Positions 17,843 to 26,490 of a stretch of DNA of 64,000 bases are shown here, piece after piece. Below the pieces are notes generated by a model. That model was not told where the DNA came from. It was given only the letters and a program-made list of their open reading frames with translations, and searched no databases. The DNA lies in the NCBI RefSeq assembly GCF_025574465.1, contig NZ_JAOBPP010000009.1:1-64000 (forward strand), given 5' to 3'. Source of the DNA: Kordiimonas aestuarii (GTDB lineage: Bacteria; Pseudomonadota; Alphaproteobacteria; Sphingomonadales; Kordiimonadaceae). Within the stretch, counting starts at the first letter, position 1; each line of letters starts with the position of its first letter. Made by a program: the position numbers and the translations under genes.

Positions 17843-19552
17843 ATGGAAGGTTCAACAATGGGTCAGGTGAAATTCACCGAAGAGGATATGCTTGCGTCGC
17901 ATCTGGGCGAAATGGTGGATAAATGTGTCGCCGAACATGGGGATAAGCCTTCCGTAAGCTGCATTTTACCGACGGGACATTTCCACACCCTGAGCTTTGC
18001 CGACGTAGGTCGCCTCTCGGATGCTGTTGCGGCTTACCTTCGTGAGGATCTGGGCCTGAAATCAGGGGATGTGGTGGCCATTCAGTGCCCTAATACACTT
18101 GCTTATCCGGTGTTGGCGTTTGGTATTTTCAAAGCAGGGCTTGTCGCTACCAATGTGAACCCACTTTATACTACTGACGAGACCAACCACCAGCTCAAGG
18201 ACAGTGGTGCCAAGGTATGGTTTGTCATTGATGTCTTTGGTGACCGGATCAAACAGTCCATTGATGGCACCGCTGTCGAGCGGGTGTATACCCTGTCGCT
18301 TGTCGACCTGTTCCCCAAGCTTCCACAGGCGTTACTGGGCTTTGCCCTCAAGTATGTCAAGAAAGCAGTGCCGCCCCTGAATGCGCCAACAGCGGGCACG
18401 CTCGCAAATGTTGTGAAGACCGGCCTCAAGCATATGGCGCGGGGAGTGAGTGTCAGCAAATATCGGCAAGGCCAGGGTCATCAGGACATCGCCATCTTCC
18501 AGTATACAGGTGGCACGACCGGTCGCAGTAAGGGAGCGGAGCTTACCCACGGGAATGTGGTGGGGAATATCTCGCAGGCCAATAAGCGCGATGATGGCAT
18601 TGAACGCGAGGAAAACGAAAGTCTGCTCCTCGTATTGCCGCTATATCATGTCTATGCGCTGGCTGTTGGTATGCTGAACAGCATGTATACAGGCATGCAT
18701 GTGGTGCTGGTACCCGTGCCACGGCCCCTTGCTAACCTCAAGGTGGTGTTTGAGAAGTTTGATATCACGGTCATGCCGGGCGTGAACACGCTGTATCTTG
18801 GCCTGCTACAGGAAGACTGGTTCGTTAAAAACCCGCCGACGACGCTACGTTATTGCTTCTCGGGCGCGGCACCGTTGCAGCCTGCGACGGCCCAGCGCTG
18901 GGAAGAGCTGACAGGAGCACCCATTTACGAAGGTTATGGTTTGACTGAAGGCACCTGCGTGGTCTCGTCCATGCCGCTTAATCGCCCGCCAAAACGGGGT
19001 ACTTGCGGCATTCCAATCCCTGGAACAGAAATTCGTATCGTGGACGACGAGGGTAATGAGTTACCCCAAGGTCAGCCTGGCGAGCTTTGGATTCGCGGCC
19101 CGCAAATTATGCGTGGCTATCTCAATAACCCGGACGCAACCTCTACCACCATTGTTGATGGTGGTTGGTTGATGACAGGCGATGTGGCCGTAATGGACGA
19201 TGAAGGTTACCTTTCGATTGTCGATCGGAAAAAGGATATGGTCATTGTCTCTGGCTTTAACGTTTACCCCACGGATATCGAGGACGTGTTAACCCGCTTT
19301 GACCGCGTGGCTGAAGCGGCGGTTGTCGGCGCTCCAGACGGCGAGAGCGGCGAAAAGGTTGTAGCCTATGTTGTGCGCCGTGATGAAAACCTGACCGAGG
19401 CGGAAGTGATCGCCCATTGCCGTGAACACCTCACTGGGTATAAGGTTCCCAAAACCATATGTTTTATCAAGGAATTGCCCAAATCTCCGGTCGGCAAGGT
19501 CTTGCGCCGGGATCTGAGGGATATGGCGCACGCGGACGCCGCCAAAGCTTAA
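17843..19552 (+). CDS. fadD: Long-chain fatty-acid--CoA ligase
   Basis: A 569-residue FadD-type enzyme of the ANL superfamily. It has the ATP loop YTGGTTGRSKGAELTHGN near residue 225, the EGYGLTEGTCVVSS block, and TGDVAVMDDEGYLSIVDRKKDM with the following SGFNVYPTDIEDVL, which is characteristic of bacterial long-chain ligases. The C-terminal catalytic Lys is in SPVGKVLRRDLRD. The ATG at 17843 is preceded by GGGAGAC; one at 17858 is also possible. It sits between a patatin-like lipase gene and an SDR gene. The symbol reflects family membership; the chain-length preference is not known. Confidence 0.88.
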   Translation: MEGSTMGQVKFTEEDMLASHLGEMVDKCVAEHGDKPSVSCILPTGHFHTLSFADVGRLSDAVAAYLREDLGLKSGDVVAIQCPNTLAYPVLAFGIFKAGLVATNVNPLYTTDETNHQLKDSGAKVWFVIDVFGDRIKQSIDGTAVERVYTLSLVDLFPKLPQALLGFALKYVKKAVPPLNAPTAGTLANVVKTGLKHMARGVSVSKYRQGQGHQDIAIFQYTGGTTGRSKGAELTHGNVVGNISQANKRDDGIEREENESLLLVLPLYHVYALAVGMLNSMYTGMHVVLVPVPRPLANLKVVFEKFDITVMPGVNTLYLGLLQEDWFVKNPPTTLRYCFSGAAPLQPATAQRWEELTGAPIYEGYGLTEGTCVVSSMPLNRPPKRGTCGIPIPGTEIRIVDDEGNELPQGQPGELWIRGPQIMRGYLNNPDATSTTIVDGGWLMTGDVAVMDDEGYLSIVDRKKDMVIVSGFNVYPTDIEDVLTRFDRVAEAAVVGAPDGESGEKVVAYVVRRDENLTEAEVIAHCREHLTGYKVPKTICFIKELPKSPVGKVLRRDLRDMAHADAAKA

Positions 19553-19594
19553 CCTTCTGAGGCGGTAGGAGCGGCAGGGCAGGAAGGATTATCC

Positions 19595-20353
19595 ATGGAC
19601 CTCGGCCTTAAGGGAAAACGTGTTCTTGTGACAGGCGGTACGCGCGGAATAGGCGCGGCTATTGTGGATTGTTTTCTGCGTGAAGGGGCACGTGTTGCCT
19701 TTTGTGCGCGTGACGGGGCGCAGGTCAGCGCGCAGGTTAGGTCACTTCAGGAGGGCGGTTATGATGTAAGTGGTGCTGCGCTGGATGTCGCCGATCCCAC
19801 AGCTTACGGTAACTGGATCAATGAACGCGCCCAAGCTCTTGGAGGTATAGACGTTTTTATTCCCAACGTCAGTGGTGGCTCCTTGGCGGGGGAAGAGGGT
19901 TGGAAGCGCGCTTTTGACGTAGACCTGATGGCAACGGTCAGGGGCTGTGATCATGTTTTGCCACATATGGCCACGTCCGGGGATGGTGCTATCGTTGTCA
20001 TCGCCAGCATCGCTGGGCTTGAGGATTTTGGTAGCCCCGGGGCGTATAACACCATTAAGGCGGGGCTCGTGGCGTACGCCAGCCAGCTTGGTGCCGCTGG
20101 GGCGCCGCACGGCATTCGCGTTAATTGTGTTTCGCCCGGTCCGATCCATGTTCCTGACGGCTTTTGGGGCGGCATAGAACGCGAACAGCCGGACGCCTAT
20201 AGCGCAACAGTGCAGCGTCAGCCGTTTGGCCGCCTGGGTCTGCCGGAAGAAGTTGCCAACGGTGTGGTATTTCTTGCAAGTCCGGCTGCCAAATGGATCA
20301 CCCGCACGAACCTAATTGTCGATGGCGGCTTCACGAAACGGGTTCAGTTTTAG
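19595..20353 (+). CDS. Short-chain dehydrogenase/reductase
   Basis: A 252-residue SDR with VTGGTRGIGAAI at the N terminus, the catalytic YNTIK (Tyr-x3-Lys), and a C-terminal NLIVDGGFTKRVQF. The usual NNAG motif is replaced by PNVSGG, which occurs in one branch of oxidoreductases acting on ketones and hydroxy acids. AGGAAGGAT lies before the ATG. It follows the ligase gene by 42 bases and probably belongs to the same transcript. The substrate cannot be read from the sequence. Confidence 0.87.
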   Translation: MDLGLKGKRVLVTGGTRGIGAAIVDCFLREGARVAFCARDGAQVSAQVRSLQEGGYDVSGAALDVADPTAYGNWINERAQALGGIDVFIPNVSGGSLAGEEGWKRAFDVDLMATVRGCDHVLPHMATSGDGAIVVIASIAGLEDFGSPGAYNTIKAGLVAYASQLGAAGAPHGIRVNCVSPGPIHVPDGFWGGIEREQPDAYSATVQRQPFGRLGLPEEVANGVVFLASPAAKWITRTNLIVDGGFTKRVQF

Positions 20354-20446
20354 ATGGAGACCGCATCTGTTGGTTGCCTAAAAGCGCGCAACAAAGTACC
20401 CTTTTCCTTTGATATTCCAGCCGGGCCATCAAGTTGCTGAGAACAT

Positions 20447-22216
20447 ATGCCGAAAGTGCTTAAAGCGTTACCTTGGATTTTGGGGCTTACTGCAGCCGGC
20501 GGCGCTGTTGTGCCACTTACGTTGACACCCGGCGCACCTGTCACCTTTTTGCCCATTCTGGCTGCCGGTTTTCTAGGCGGTATAGCGGGCGTGGCCCTTC
20601 AGATTACACTTGAGCGGCGCCTAGTGAAGCCTGCGGAAGCTTTTATCGAAAGTGTGCAGTCAGCGGTGCTTACCGGGCAGCCACTGGATGAAGAGGCGGA
20701 GCTTGCCCTTGAAGGTCGGGATGATCTCGTCAGCGTGTTGACGCACCTGAGGCGCGCGGCGGACAATACCCGTGCCCGGCTCGCAGAATTTTCCGAGGTT
20801 GAATATAACCTTCAGCAGGTTGTTCAAGATAAACGCCGTAACGAGGCGGTGTTGAAGGAACAGCGGGAAGCATTCGCCAAGCTCGCGAATGAACTTTCAA
20901 AGGCGCGCGATGCGGCTGAATCGGCGAACGTCGCCAAATCGGAATTTCTTGCAACAATGAGCCACGAGATCAGGACACCGCTCAACGGCGTCATCGGTAT
21001 GATCGACCTGTTGCTGGATACGGAGCTTGATGAAAACCAGTATCATTTCGCTGTTACGCTGCAGCAATCTGCGCAGACCCTGCTGACGGTGATCAATGAC
21101 ATACTTGACATATCCAAACTGGAAGCCGGCAAGGTCGAACTGGAAAACCAGGGCACAAGGCTTGAAAAAATTATCTCTGACACCGCGCATTTCCTCGAAC
21201 CTAAAGCGACGGAAAAAGGCCTCAGCGTCACGTGGCAATGTGACAAAAATTTACCAGCTGTCATCTTTTCCGACCCGACACGCTTGCGGCAGATTTTGTT
21301 TAACCTTGTCGGTAACGCGCTAAAGTTTACCGAGAACGGTGGCGTTATTATCCGTGCGGAGCAGGAAAGCAAAGAGGGTTCGAACCTTCGGGTCAAGGTG
21401 TCTGTTATCGATACAGGCATTGGCATCAGCAAGGAAGCGCAGCGCAAGCTGTTTCAGAAATTTACCCAGGCCGATGCCTCTACGACGCGCCGCTTCGGTG
21501 GTACGGGGCTTGGTCTTGCCATTTGTAAACAGCTCTGTGTCCTGCTGGGTGGAGAAATCGGCGTTGATAGCGATGAGGGGGAGGGGGCGACGTTCTGGTT
21601 CACCTTTGCATGCACGGAAGGTAACGAGGCCGACTTCGTGGATGAACATGCTTTTGATCCACGGGCCACAGTGATGGATGCAGAGGCCCGTCGCAAACTC
21701 AAGATACTGGTGGCGGATGATAATCTGATCAATCAGCGAATTTTGGCTAATATGCTCGGGAAACTCGGGCATGACCTGACCGCGGTTGAGAATGGCGCGC
21801 AGGCGTGTAGCTTGGTGGAAGAGCGGGACTTTGATCTGATCCTGATGGATATCCAGATGCCTGTTCTTGGCGGTATTGATGCCACGAAATGGATTCGTGC
21901 CATGGACGGTGACATGGCAAATGTGCCCATCGTCGGCTGTACCGCAGATGCGTTCCCGGAGCAGCTTGAGCGTTTCAAGCAGGCGGGTATGGAGGACGTG
22001 GTCACGAAGCCGATCAACCGTCGCCAATTGTTGCTTGTTATCAATCAGGTTCTGGCTGAGGAAATACACGGCACCAGCAGCGAAGCGGGGCAGCCCCCGC
22101 AGTATCAGCCTGCACATGAAGCAGAAAATATTCGTCCTGTGACCGCTGACGGCCACGCGCCGCAGGAAAAGAGGCCTGCAGACCCCTTGGATGCCTTGCT
22201 GCAGGAACTCGGTTAA
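20447..22216 (+). CDS. Hybrid sensor histidine kinase/response regulator
   Basis: A 589-residue membrane kinase. Two hydrophobic segments at about residues 8-26 and 33-54 are joined by a very short loop, so no periplasmic sensor domain exists. A coiled coil follows at about 110-160. His173 lies in the H box [14 protein letters not shown], with the N box [12 protein letters not shown] and the G boxes DTGIGI and [11 protein letters not shown] receiver domain follows with acceptor Asp468 in LILMDIQMP and conserved Lys in VVTKPI. The tail after about residue 550 is Pro/Ala-rich and probably disordered. No cognate regulator gene is adjacent, so its output is unknown. Confidence 0.92.
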   Translation: MPKVLKALPWILGLTAAGGAVVPLTLTPGAPVTFLPILAAGFLGGIAGVALQITLERRLVKPAEAFIESVQSAVLTGQPLDEEAELALEGRDDLVSVLTHLRRAADNTRARLAEFSEVEYNLQQVVQDKRRNEAVLKEQREAFAKLANELSKARDAAESANVAKSEFLATMSHEIRTPLNGVIGMIDLLLDTELDENQYHFAVTLQQSAQTLLTVINDILDISKLEAGKVELENQGTRLEKIISDTAHFLEPKATEKGLSVTWQCDKNLPAVIFSDPTRLRQILFNLVGNALKFTENGGVIIRAEQESKEGSNLRVKVSVIDTGIGISKEAQRKLFQKFTQADASTTRRFGGTGLGLAICKQLCVLLGGEIGVDSDEGEGATFWFTFACTEGNEADFVDEHAFDPRATVMDAEARRKLKILVADDNLINQRILANMLGKLGHDLTAVENGAQACSLVEERDFDLILMDIQMPVLGGIDATKWIRAMDGDMANVPIVGCTADAFPEQLERFKQAGMEDVVTKPINRRQLLLVINQVLAEEIHGTSSEAGQPPQYQPAHEAENIRPVTADGHAPQEKRPADPLDALLQELG

Positions 22217-22257
22217 TCGTTCCAACAGAACAATTCGTCGTACATGTGCTTGATGGG

Positions 22258-22272
22258 TGCTATAGTATAGCG
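22258..22272. promoter_or_regulatory. Candidate Zur-like operator before the zinc-uptake locus
   Basis: The sequence TGCTATAGTATAGCG contains a perfect six-base inverted repeat around one base (GCTATA-G-TATAGC). It resembles, from memory, the TATA-n-TATA core of alphaproteobacterial Zur boxes. It lies 55 bases before the first small-protein gene. The TATAGT half could also be a -10 element, in which case a bound repressor would block the promoter directly. The assignment rests on motif resemblance and on the ZnuD-like gene downstream. Confidence 0.4.
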
Positions 22273-22326
22273 TAGGCAGGTGGTTACCGGGCTGTGGTTT
22301 TCATATGCCGATAAAATGGAACTGGG

Positions 22327-22641
22327 ATGACCTTTAGCGCGACATATCAACGAGTGGCTAGCGCAAGGCTTTTGCCTTGGCTGATCGTTGTGTTTGTCGC
22401 TGCGCAAATCATGGCAACGGCCCATGCGTCTGCCTATGGCAGCAGCAAACATCTGCATGACGGCCATCCCTGTATCATCTCGACGGCCTGCAAACATTTG
22501 TCCGACGCTGATCTGGCCAAGCCGGGGCCTGTGATAGAGCCACCGGTGTGGCATGAATTTCATGAAGCGCTGCTTGGTGCCGCTGCTGTTGTTGCGACAG
22601 TCCGCATCGAAGCTATTCGCGGCCCACCCCCCACTCACTAG
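22327..22641 (+). CDS. Small exported Cys/His protein, DUF2946-like
   Basis: A 104-residue protein with an N-terminal hydrophobic segment (LLPWLIVVFVAAQIMATAHA) that reads as a signal peptide or anchor. A His/Cys-rich stretch follows (HLHDGHPC, then TACKH), and the protein ends in IRGPPPTH. Small proteins of this pattern (signal, CxxC-like or HxxxC motif, RGPP or RAPP end) are often annotated DUF2946 and accompany metal-related TonB receptors. The ribosome site is weak. It shares its C-terminal motif with the next small protein, suggesting duplication. It may bind metal in the periplasm, but no function is established from sequence. Confidence 0.55.
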   Translation: MTFSATYQRVASARLLPWLIVVFVAAQIMATAHASAYGSSKHLHDGHPCIISTACKHLSDADLAKPGPVIEPPVWHEFHEALLGAAAVVATVRIEAIRGPPPTH

Positions 22642-22733
22642 ATACATAGCCCGCTGTTGTGCGGGCTTTATCGACGTCTGCCCGAATTTGTGCGGCAGTC
22701 GTCGCAATGTTCATGTGATTGAAGGGGGATATC

Positions 22734-23027
22734 GTGATCAAGGTCACGCATATTCAAAAACCAATAAGGGTATTTGCAGCGCTTATCTATATCGCGTTGC
22801 AGTCGGCCAGTGCTGTCCACGCTACGGGCCATGACGCGGATAGCCCTGTTGATACAAGTTGCATGCTCTGCAAGTTCGCGGACCATGCTCTTGCTGTTGC
22901 GCCCGGGGAAGCAGGGGTATCACTTCCGCTGAATGAAGGCAGTACCGAGGTGCCAGCCTATGTGGCAGCATCTTACGCCGTGTCGCGTTCACGGCACGTT
23001 ATCCGGGGGCCACCTGAATTTTCCTGA
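22734..23027 (+). CDS. Small exported Cys/His protein, paralogue of the preceding one
   Basis: A 97-residue protein with a likely signal segment (VFAALIYIALQSASAVHA), then HDADSPVDTSCMLCKFADH with a CxxC pair, and a C-terminal VIRGPPEFS like that of its neighbour. I chose the GTG at 22734 because GAAGGGGGA lies four bases upstream; the open frame begins at a TTG without a site. It lies 72 bases before the ZnuD-like receptor gene and is probably co-transcribed. The CxxC and His residues suggest metal or heme-associated binding, but this is inference. Confidence 0.55.
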   Translation: MIKVTHIQKPIRVFAALIYIALQSASAVHATGHDADSPVDTSCMLCKFADHALAVAPGEAGVSLPLNEGSTEVPAYVAASYAVSRSRHVIRGPPEFS

Positions 23028-23099
23028 TTCCAGATAATGCGGCGCCGCATCAGGTGCCTGAGACAAATCTACCCATCAGGGAAACAGGAAACGAAAATC

Positions 23100-25253
23100 A
23101 TGTTTGGTAATTATTCTTACGCGGTAAAAAGAAAGATGGCGCTATACACCTCTGCCTCGCTGCTGGTGGTCGCAGCCGCGCCACACGTCGCTCATGCTGA
23201 AGCACCGCCTGAAGAAAGGCTCGAAGAAATTGTTGTCTCCGGGGCCTATGAGGGCCGCAAGCTTGGAGAAACCATCCTTGGCGCGACTGTGATGCGCAAG
23301 GAAGATATCATGCGCCAGCTCGATGGCTCGCTCGGTGAAACACTCAAGCACCAGCCGGGCATGTCGTCCACCTTCTTTGGCCCGGGTGCCAGTCGCCCGA
23401 TCATTCGGGGCCTTGGCGGTGACCGCATCAGGGTGCTCGACGCCGGTATCGGCTCAATTGATGCTTCCAGCACCAGCCCCGACCATGCTGTCGCGGTTGA
23501 GCCTGCGCTGGCAGAGCGGATCGAGATATTACGCGGCACTGCCATGCTGATGTACGGCAGTTCCGCCGCAGGTGGTGTCGTTAACGTGTTTGACGGCCGT
23601 ATACCCACGTATGTGCCTGAAGACGACGTGGAGGGTGGTTTCCGCTATAGCCACAGCACGGTTGATGACGGGGACGAAGTGACGGGTGCGGTGAATGCGC
23701 GTGTTGCCAGCCTCGGCAGTACAGACCTCGTGGTGCACGGTGATGCCATGTACCGCAAAACGGATGACTATAAAATCCCCGGCTTTTCCGAGTCCGCCGC
23801 TTTTCGGGCCCTCGAGGAAGCTGAGCACGAAGGCGAGGATGAAGAGCTGGAGGAAGAACACGAAGAAACCTTTGGTATCGCTGAAAATACCGCGACCGAG
23901 ACAAAAGGCGGCTCCGTGGGGGCAAGTATGGTGTTCGACAATGGCTTCATCGGCATGAACGTGCGCAAGCTTGACAGCCAGTACGGTGTGCCGGGCCATA
24001 GCCATGCGCACGAAGAAGAGGACGGCGCGGCTGGAGAAGAAGGCCATGCGGGTGAAGAGGAGTTTGTGTCCATTGATCTCGATCAGGTTCGTTTTGATCT
24101 GAACGGCGAGATAGAGACTGATCTAGGCTGGTTCAGAAAAGCCAAAATGCGCTTTGCCTATGCCGACTATAAGCACACAGAGCTGGAAGGCGAGAAAATC
24201 GGTACGGTTTTCAAGAACAAGGGCTGGGAAGGCCGCCTCGACTTGGCGGAAAAGGGTGGTGAGACGTGGAAAGGCTCCACGGGATTCCAGGTCAAGAGGC
24301 GCGATTTTTCCGCGATCGGAGATGAAGCTTTTGTACCCGCAACCGTGGGGACTCAGGCAGGCATTTATACGGTGAAGGATTTCACGCTCGGCCGGTGGCA
24401 ACTGGATGTCGGCGGGCGGTACGAACACACCAAATATGAAGTGGATGCAAACCCTGCCGATGACCGTTCCTTTGACGGTTTCAGCCTTTCGGCGGGGGCT
24501 GGTTATGACCTGACAGACAGTGCCTTTGTCGGGGTATCTGTGTTCAGGACAGAGCGTGCACCCTCGACAGAGGAACTGTTTTCCAATGGCCCGCACCTTG
24601 CCACCAACGCGTATGAGCTTGGCGACAAGGAACTTGAACTTGAAACCGCGCTTGGCATCGAAGCAACCTATACCTATTCGACCGAGGCTTTCAGTTTTGT
24701 GCTGAATGGATATCTGACCAACTATGATGACTTCATTTATGAGCGGGTGACAGGCGAAGAGGAAGATGGCCTTGAGGTCTTCGCTTTCACGGCAAACGAT
24801 GCGCGACTTTATGGCTTTGAGGCCAAGGCAGAGTATCATGTCGGCACCTACAAGACCGAAACCGTTGGTGAGATTGACCTTCACGTTGACGCGCAGGCGG
24901 ACATGGTAAGGGCTGAACTCAAGGGCGTTGCAGGTAACGATAACCTGCCGCGTATTCCGCCGTTCTCCGCGCTCTTTGGTATTGAAGCGCGGGCCGACCT
25001 CTTTGATATCCGGACCGAGCTTGAGTATGAAGCCGCACAGAACCGGACAACGGCGCATGAGTTGCCCACAGATGACTATCTGTTATGGAATGCATATCTC
25101 ACGCTTCGGCCTTTTGATAACAAGGACCTGGCGTTTGAGCTTCGCGGCACTAACCTGGGGAACGTTGAGGCACGCCAGCACACAAGTTTCCTCAAGGACC
25201 TCGTGCCGCTGCCTGGACGTAACCTGAAGGTGTCTTTCCGGGCGGCTTTCTAA
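23100..25253 (+). CDS. TonB-dependent receptor, ZnuD-like (zinc uptake)
   Basis: A 717-residue outer-membrane receptor with a signal peptide (...LYTSASLLVVAAAPHVAHA), a TonB-box-like EEIVVSG, the plug domain (RPIIRGLGGDRIRVL, IEILRGTAMLMYGSSAAGGVVNVF) and a beta-barrel ending in Phe. Two loops are rich in Glu, Asp and His, at about residues 237-260 (EHEGEDEELEEEHEE) and 300-322 (HSHAHEEEDGAAGEEGHAGE). Such loops capture zinc in the Neisseria ZnuD type. The ATG at 23100 is chosen because the signal peptide starts there; the open frame extends 63 bases further. The ligand could also be another divalent metal. Confidence 0.82.
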   Translation: MFGNYSYAVKRKMALYTSASLLVVAAAPHVAHAEAPPEERLEEIVVSGAYEGRKLGETILGATVMRKEDIMRQLDGSLGETLKHQPGMSSTFFGPGASRPIIRGLGGDRIRVLDAGIGSIDASSTSPDHAVAVEPALAERIEILRGTAMLMYGSSAAGGVVNVFDGRIPTYVPEDDVEGGFRYSHSTVDDGDEVTGAVNARVASLGSTDLVVHGDAMYRKTDDYKIPGFSESAAFRALEEAEHEGEDEELEEEHEETFGIAENTATETKGGSVGASMVFDNGFIGMNVRKLDSQYGVPGHSHAHEEEDGAAGEEGHAGEEEFVSIDLDQVRFDLNGEIETDLGWFRKAKMRFAYADYKHTELEGEKIGTVFKNKGWEGRLDLAEKGGETWKGSTGFQVKRRDFSAIGDEAFVPATVGTQAGIYTVKDFTLGRWQLDVGGRYEHTKYEVDANPADDRSFDGFSLSAGAGYDLTDSAFVGVSVFRTERAPSTEELFSNGPHLATNAYELGDKELELETALGIEATYTYSTEAFSFVLNGYLTNYDDFIYERVTGEEEDGLEVFAFTANDARLYGFEAKAEYHVGTYKTETVGEIDLHVDAQADMVRAELKGVAGNDNLPRIPPFSALFGIEARADLFDIRTELEYEAAQNRTTAHELPTDDYLLWNAYLTLRPFDNKDLAFELRGTNLGNVEARQHTSFLKDLVPLPGRNLKVSFRAAF

Positions 25254-25268
25254 AATTCGAAACTAAAA

Positions 25269-25300
25269 AAGGGGAGCAATCATAATAGTTTGCTCCCCTT
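25269..25300. terminator. Bidirectional terminator between convergent genes
   Basis: An eleven-pair stem (AAGGGGAGCAA / TTGCTCCCCTT) has a ten-base loop. It lies between the plus-strand receptor gene, which stops at 25253, and the minus-strand asparaginase gene, which stops at 25327. A and T tracts flank both sides, so it can serve both transcripts. Confidence 0.82.
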
Positions 25301-25326
25301 ACTTTATGTGATTATTTGGCTGAAAT

Positions 25327-26376
25327 TCAGTCTTCGTAGATCGCGACTTCAGCTTTCAGTTCGCTGGTGACACGGCCACGGAACATGCCCGGTGTATTGA
25401 ACGGCATAACAGTATTACCGTCCTTATCTACGGCGATGATGCCGCCGTCTCCACCCATTTTAACCAGTTCGTTCTTCACGATACGGTAGGAGGCTTCCTC
25501 AAGCGAGAGGCCCGCATATTCCATCAAGGCGCAGATGTTACGGGCGACGGTTGCACGGATGAAATATTCACCGTGCCCGGTCGCTGATACCGCGCAACTT
25601 GCATTGTTCGCATATGTGCCTGCACCGATAATCGGGGCATCGCCGACCCGACCGTGGGACTTGTTAGTCATGCCGCCAGTTGACGTGCCTGCAGCAAGGT
25701 TGCCGTTCTTGTCGCGCGCGACAGCGCCCACGGTGCCAAATTTGTAATCACCGTTGGTAATGTCTTCGACGGAGGAATGCGTTTTGCCATCATGGTCCAG
25801 AAGCGGACCTTTCTGTTTGACTTTGGCGTCCTGTAACTGGCCCCAGCGGTAGTCGGTGAAAAAATAGGCGTCGTCGGCGCGCTCGATGCCTTGCTCATCT
25901 GCAAACTGTTCAGCGCCACTACCTTGCAGCATTACGTGCACAGATTTTTCCATCACCGCGCGGGCGAGGGTAATGGGGTTTTTCACATTGCTGACGCCAG
26001 AGACAGCGCCGGCGTTCAGGTCGGAACCATTCATGATGGAGCTATCCATCTCATTCTTGCCCTCAGCCGTGAAGACGGCACCTTTGCCTGCATTGAAGTG
26101 TGGCGAATTCTCAAGCACCTGAATGGTTGCGGTGATAGCGTCCAGCGCCGACCCGCCATCTGCTAGGATGGCTTTGCCTGTCGCGAGAGCCTCACCGAGC
26201 GTTCCGCGGATTTCAGACTCCAATTCGGGGGTCAGCTTATCGCGCGTGATGGTGCCGGCACCGCCGTGGATCACCAGTGCATATTCGGGTTTTGCATCGT
26301 CGGCCTGTGTCATTGATGTCCCCCCGGCCACGGCACAAAGAAATGTCGCAGCGGTCATTGTTTTTCTAAGCCACAT
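25327..26376 (-). CDS. Exported isoaspartyl peptidase/L-asparaginase (Ntn type)
   Basis: A 349-residue plant-type asparaginase/isoaspartyl dipeptidase of the N-terminal nucleophile superfamily. It starts with a signal peptide (WLRKTMTAATFLCAVAGG, cleavage likely after TQA), then VIHGGAGTI and HFNAGKGAVFT. Autocleavage should occur before Thr215 in YKFGTVGAVARD. GGMTNKSHGRVGDAPIIGAGTYA carries the substrate-binding Arg and Asp. The ATG at 26376 has GGGAGG upstream; the frame is open further but without a site. It hydrolyses Asn or beta-aspartyl peptides, here probably in the periplasm. It is divergent from a DUF885 peptidase gene. Confidence 0.9.
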   Translation of the reverse strand: MWLRKTMTAATFLCAVAGGTSMTQADDAKPEYALVIHGGAGTITRDKLTPELESEIRGTLGEALATGKAILADGGSALDAITATIQVLENSPHFNAGKGAVFTAEGKNEMDSSIMNGSDLNAGAVSGVSNVKNPITLARAVMEKSVHVMLQGSGAEQFADEQGIERADDAYFFTDYRWGQLQDAKVKQKGPLLDHDGKTHSSVEDITNGDYKFGTVGAVARDKNGNLAAGTSTGGMTNKSHGRVGDAPIIGAGTYANNASCAVSATGHGEYFIRATVARNICALMEYAGLSLEEASYRIVKNELVKMGGDGGIIAVDKDGNTVMPFNTPGMFRGRVTSELKAEVAIYED

Positions 26377-26490
26377 AAAGTCCTCCCATTTGACTTGCGC
26401 GCAATTGTTCCGCATGAAAGAAATACATTCAAGGACGGATATGAACATTTGTCTGAAAATATCGTGAGTGGGTAAAAGGGGAGGATAGTT

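Noticed and set aside
22259..22271. The TATAGT/TATAGC palindrome as a simple -10 promoter element only
   Set aside because: No acceptable -35 sequence lies at 16-18 bases upstream, and the perfect symmetry favours an operator, although both could coincide.
24123..25058. A 311-codon minus-strand frame inside the ZnuD-like receptor gene
   Set aside because: Antisense shadow of a clear TonB receptor; its composition (Arg/Cys/His-rich) resembles no family.
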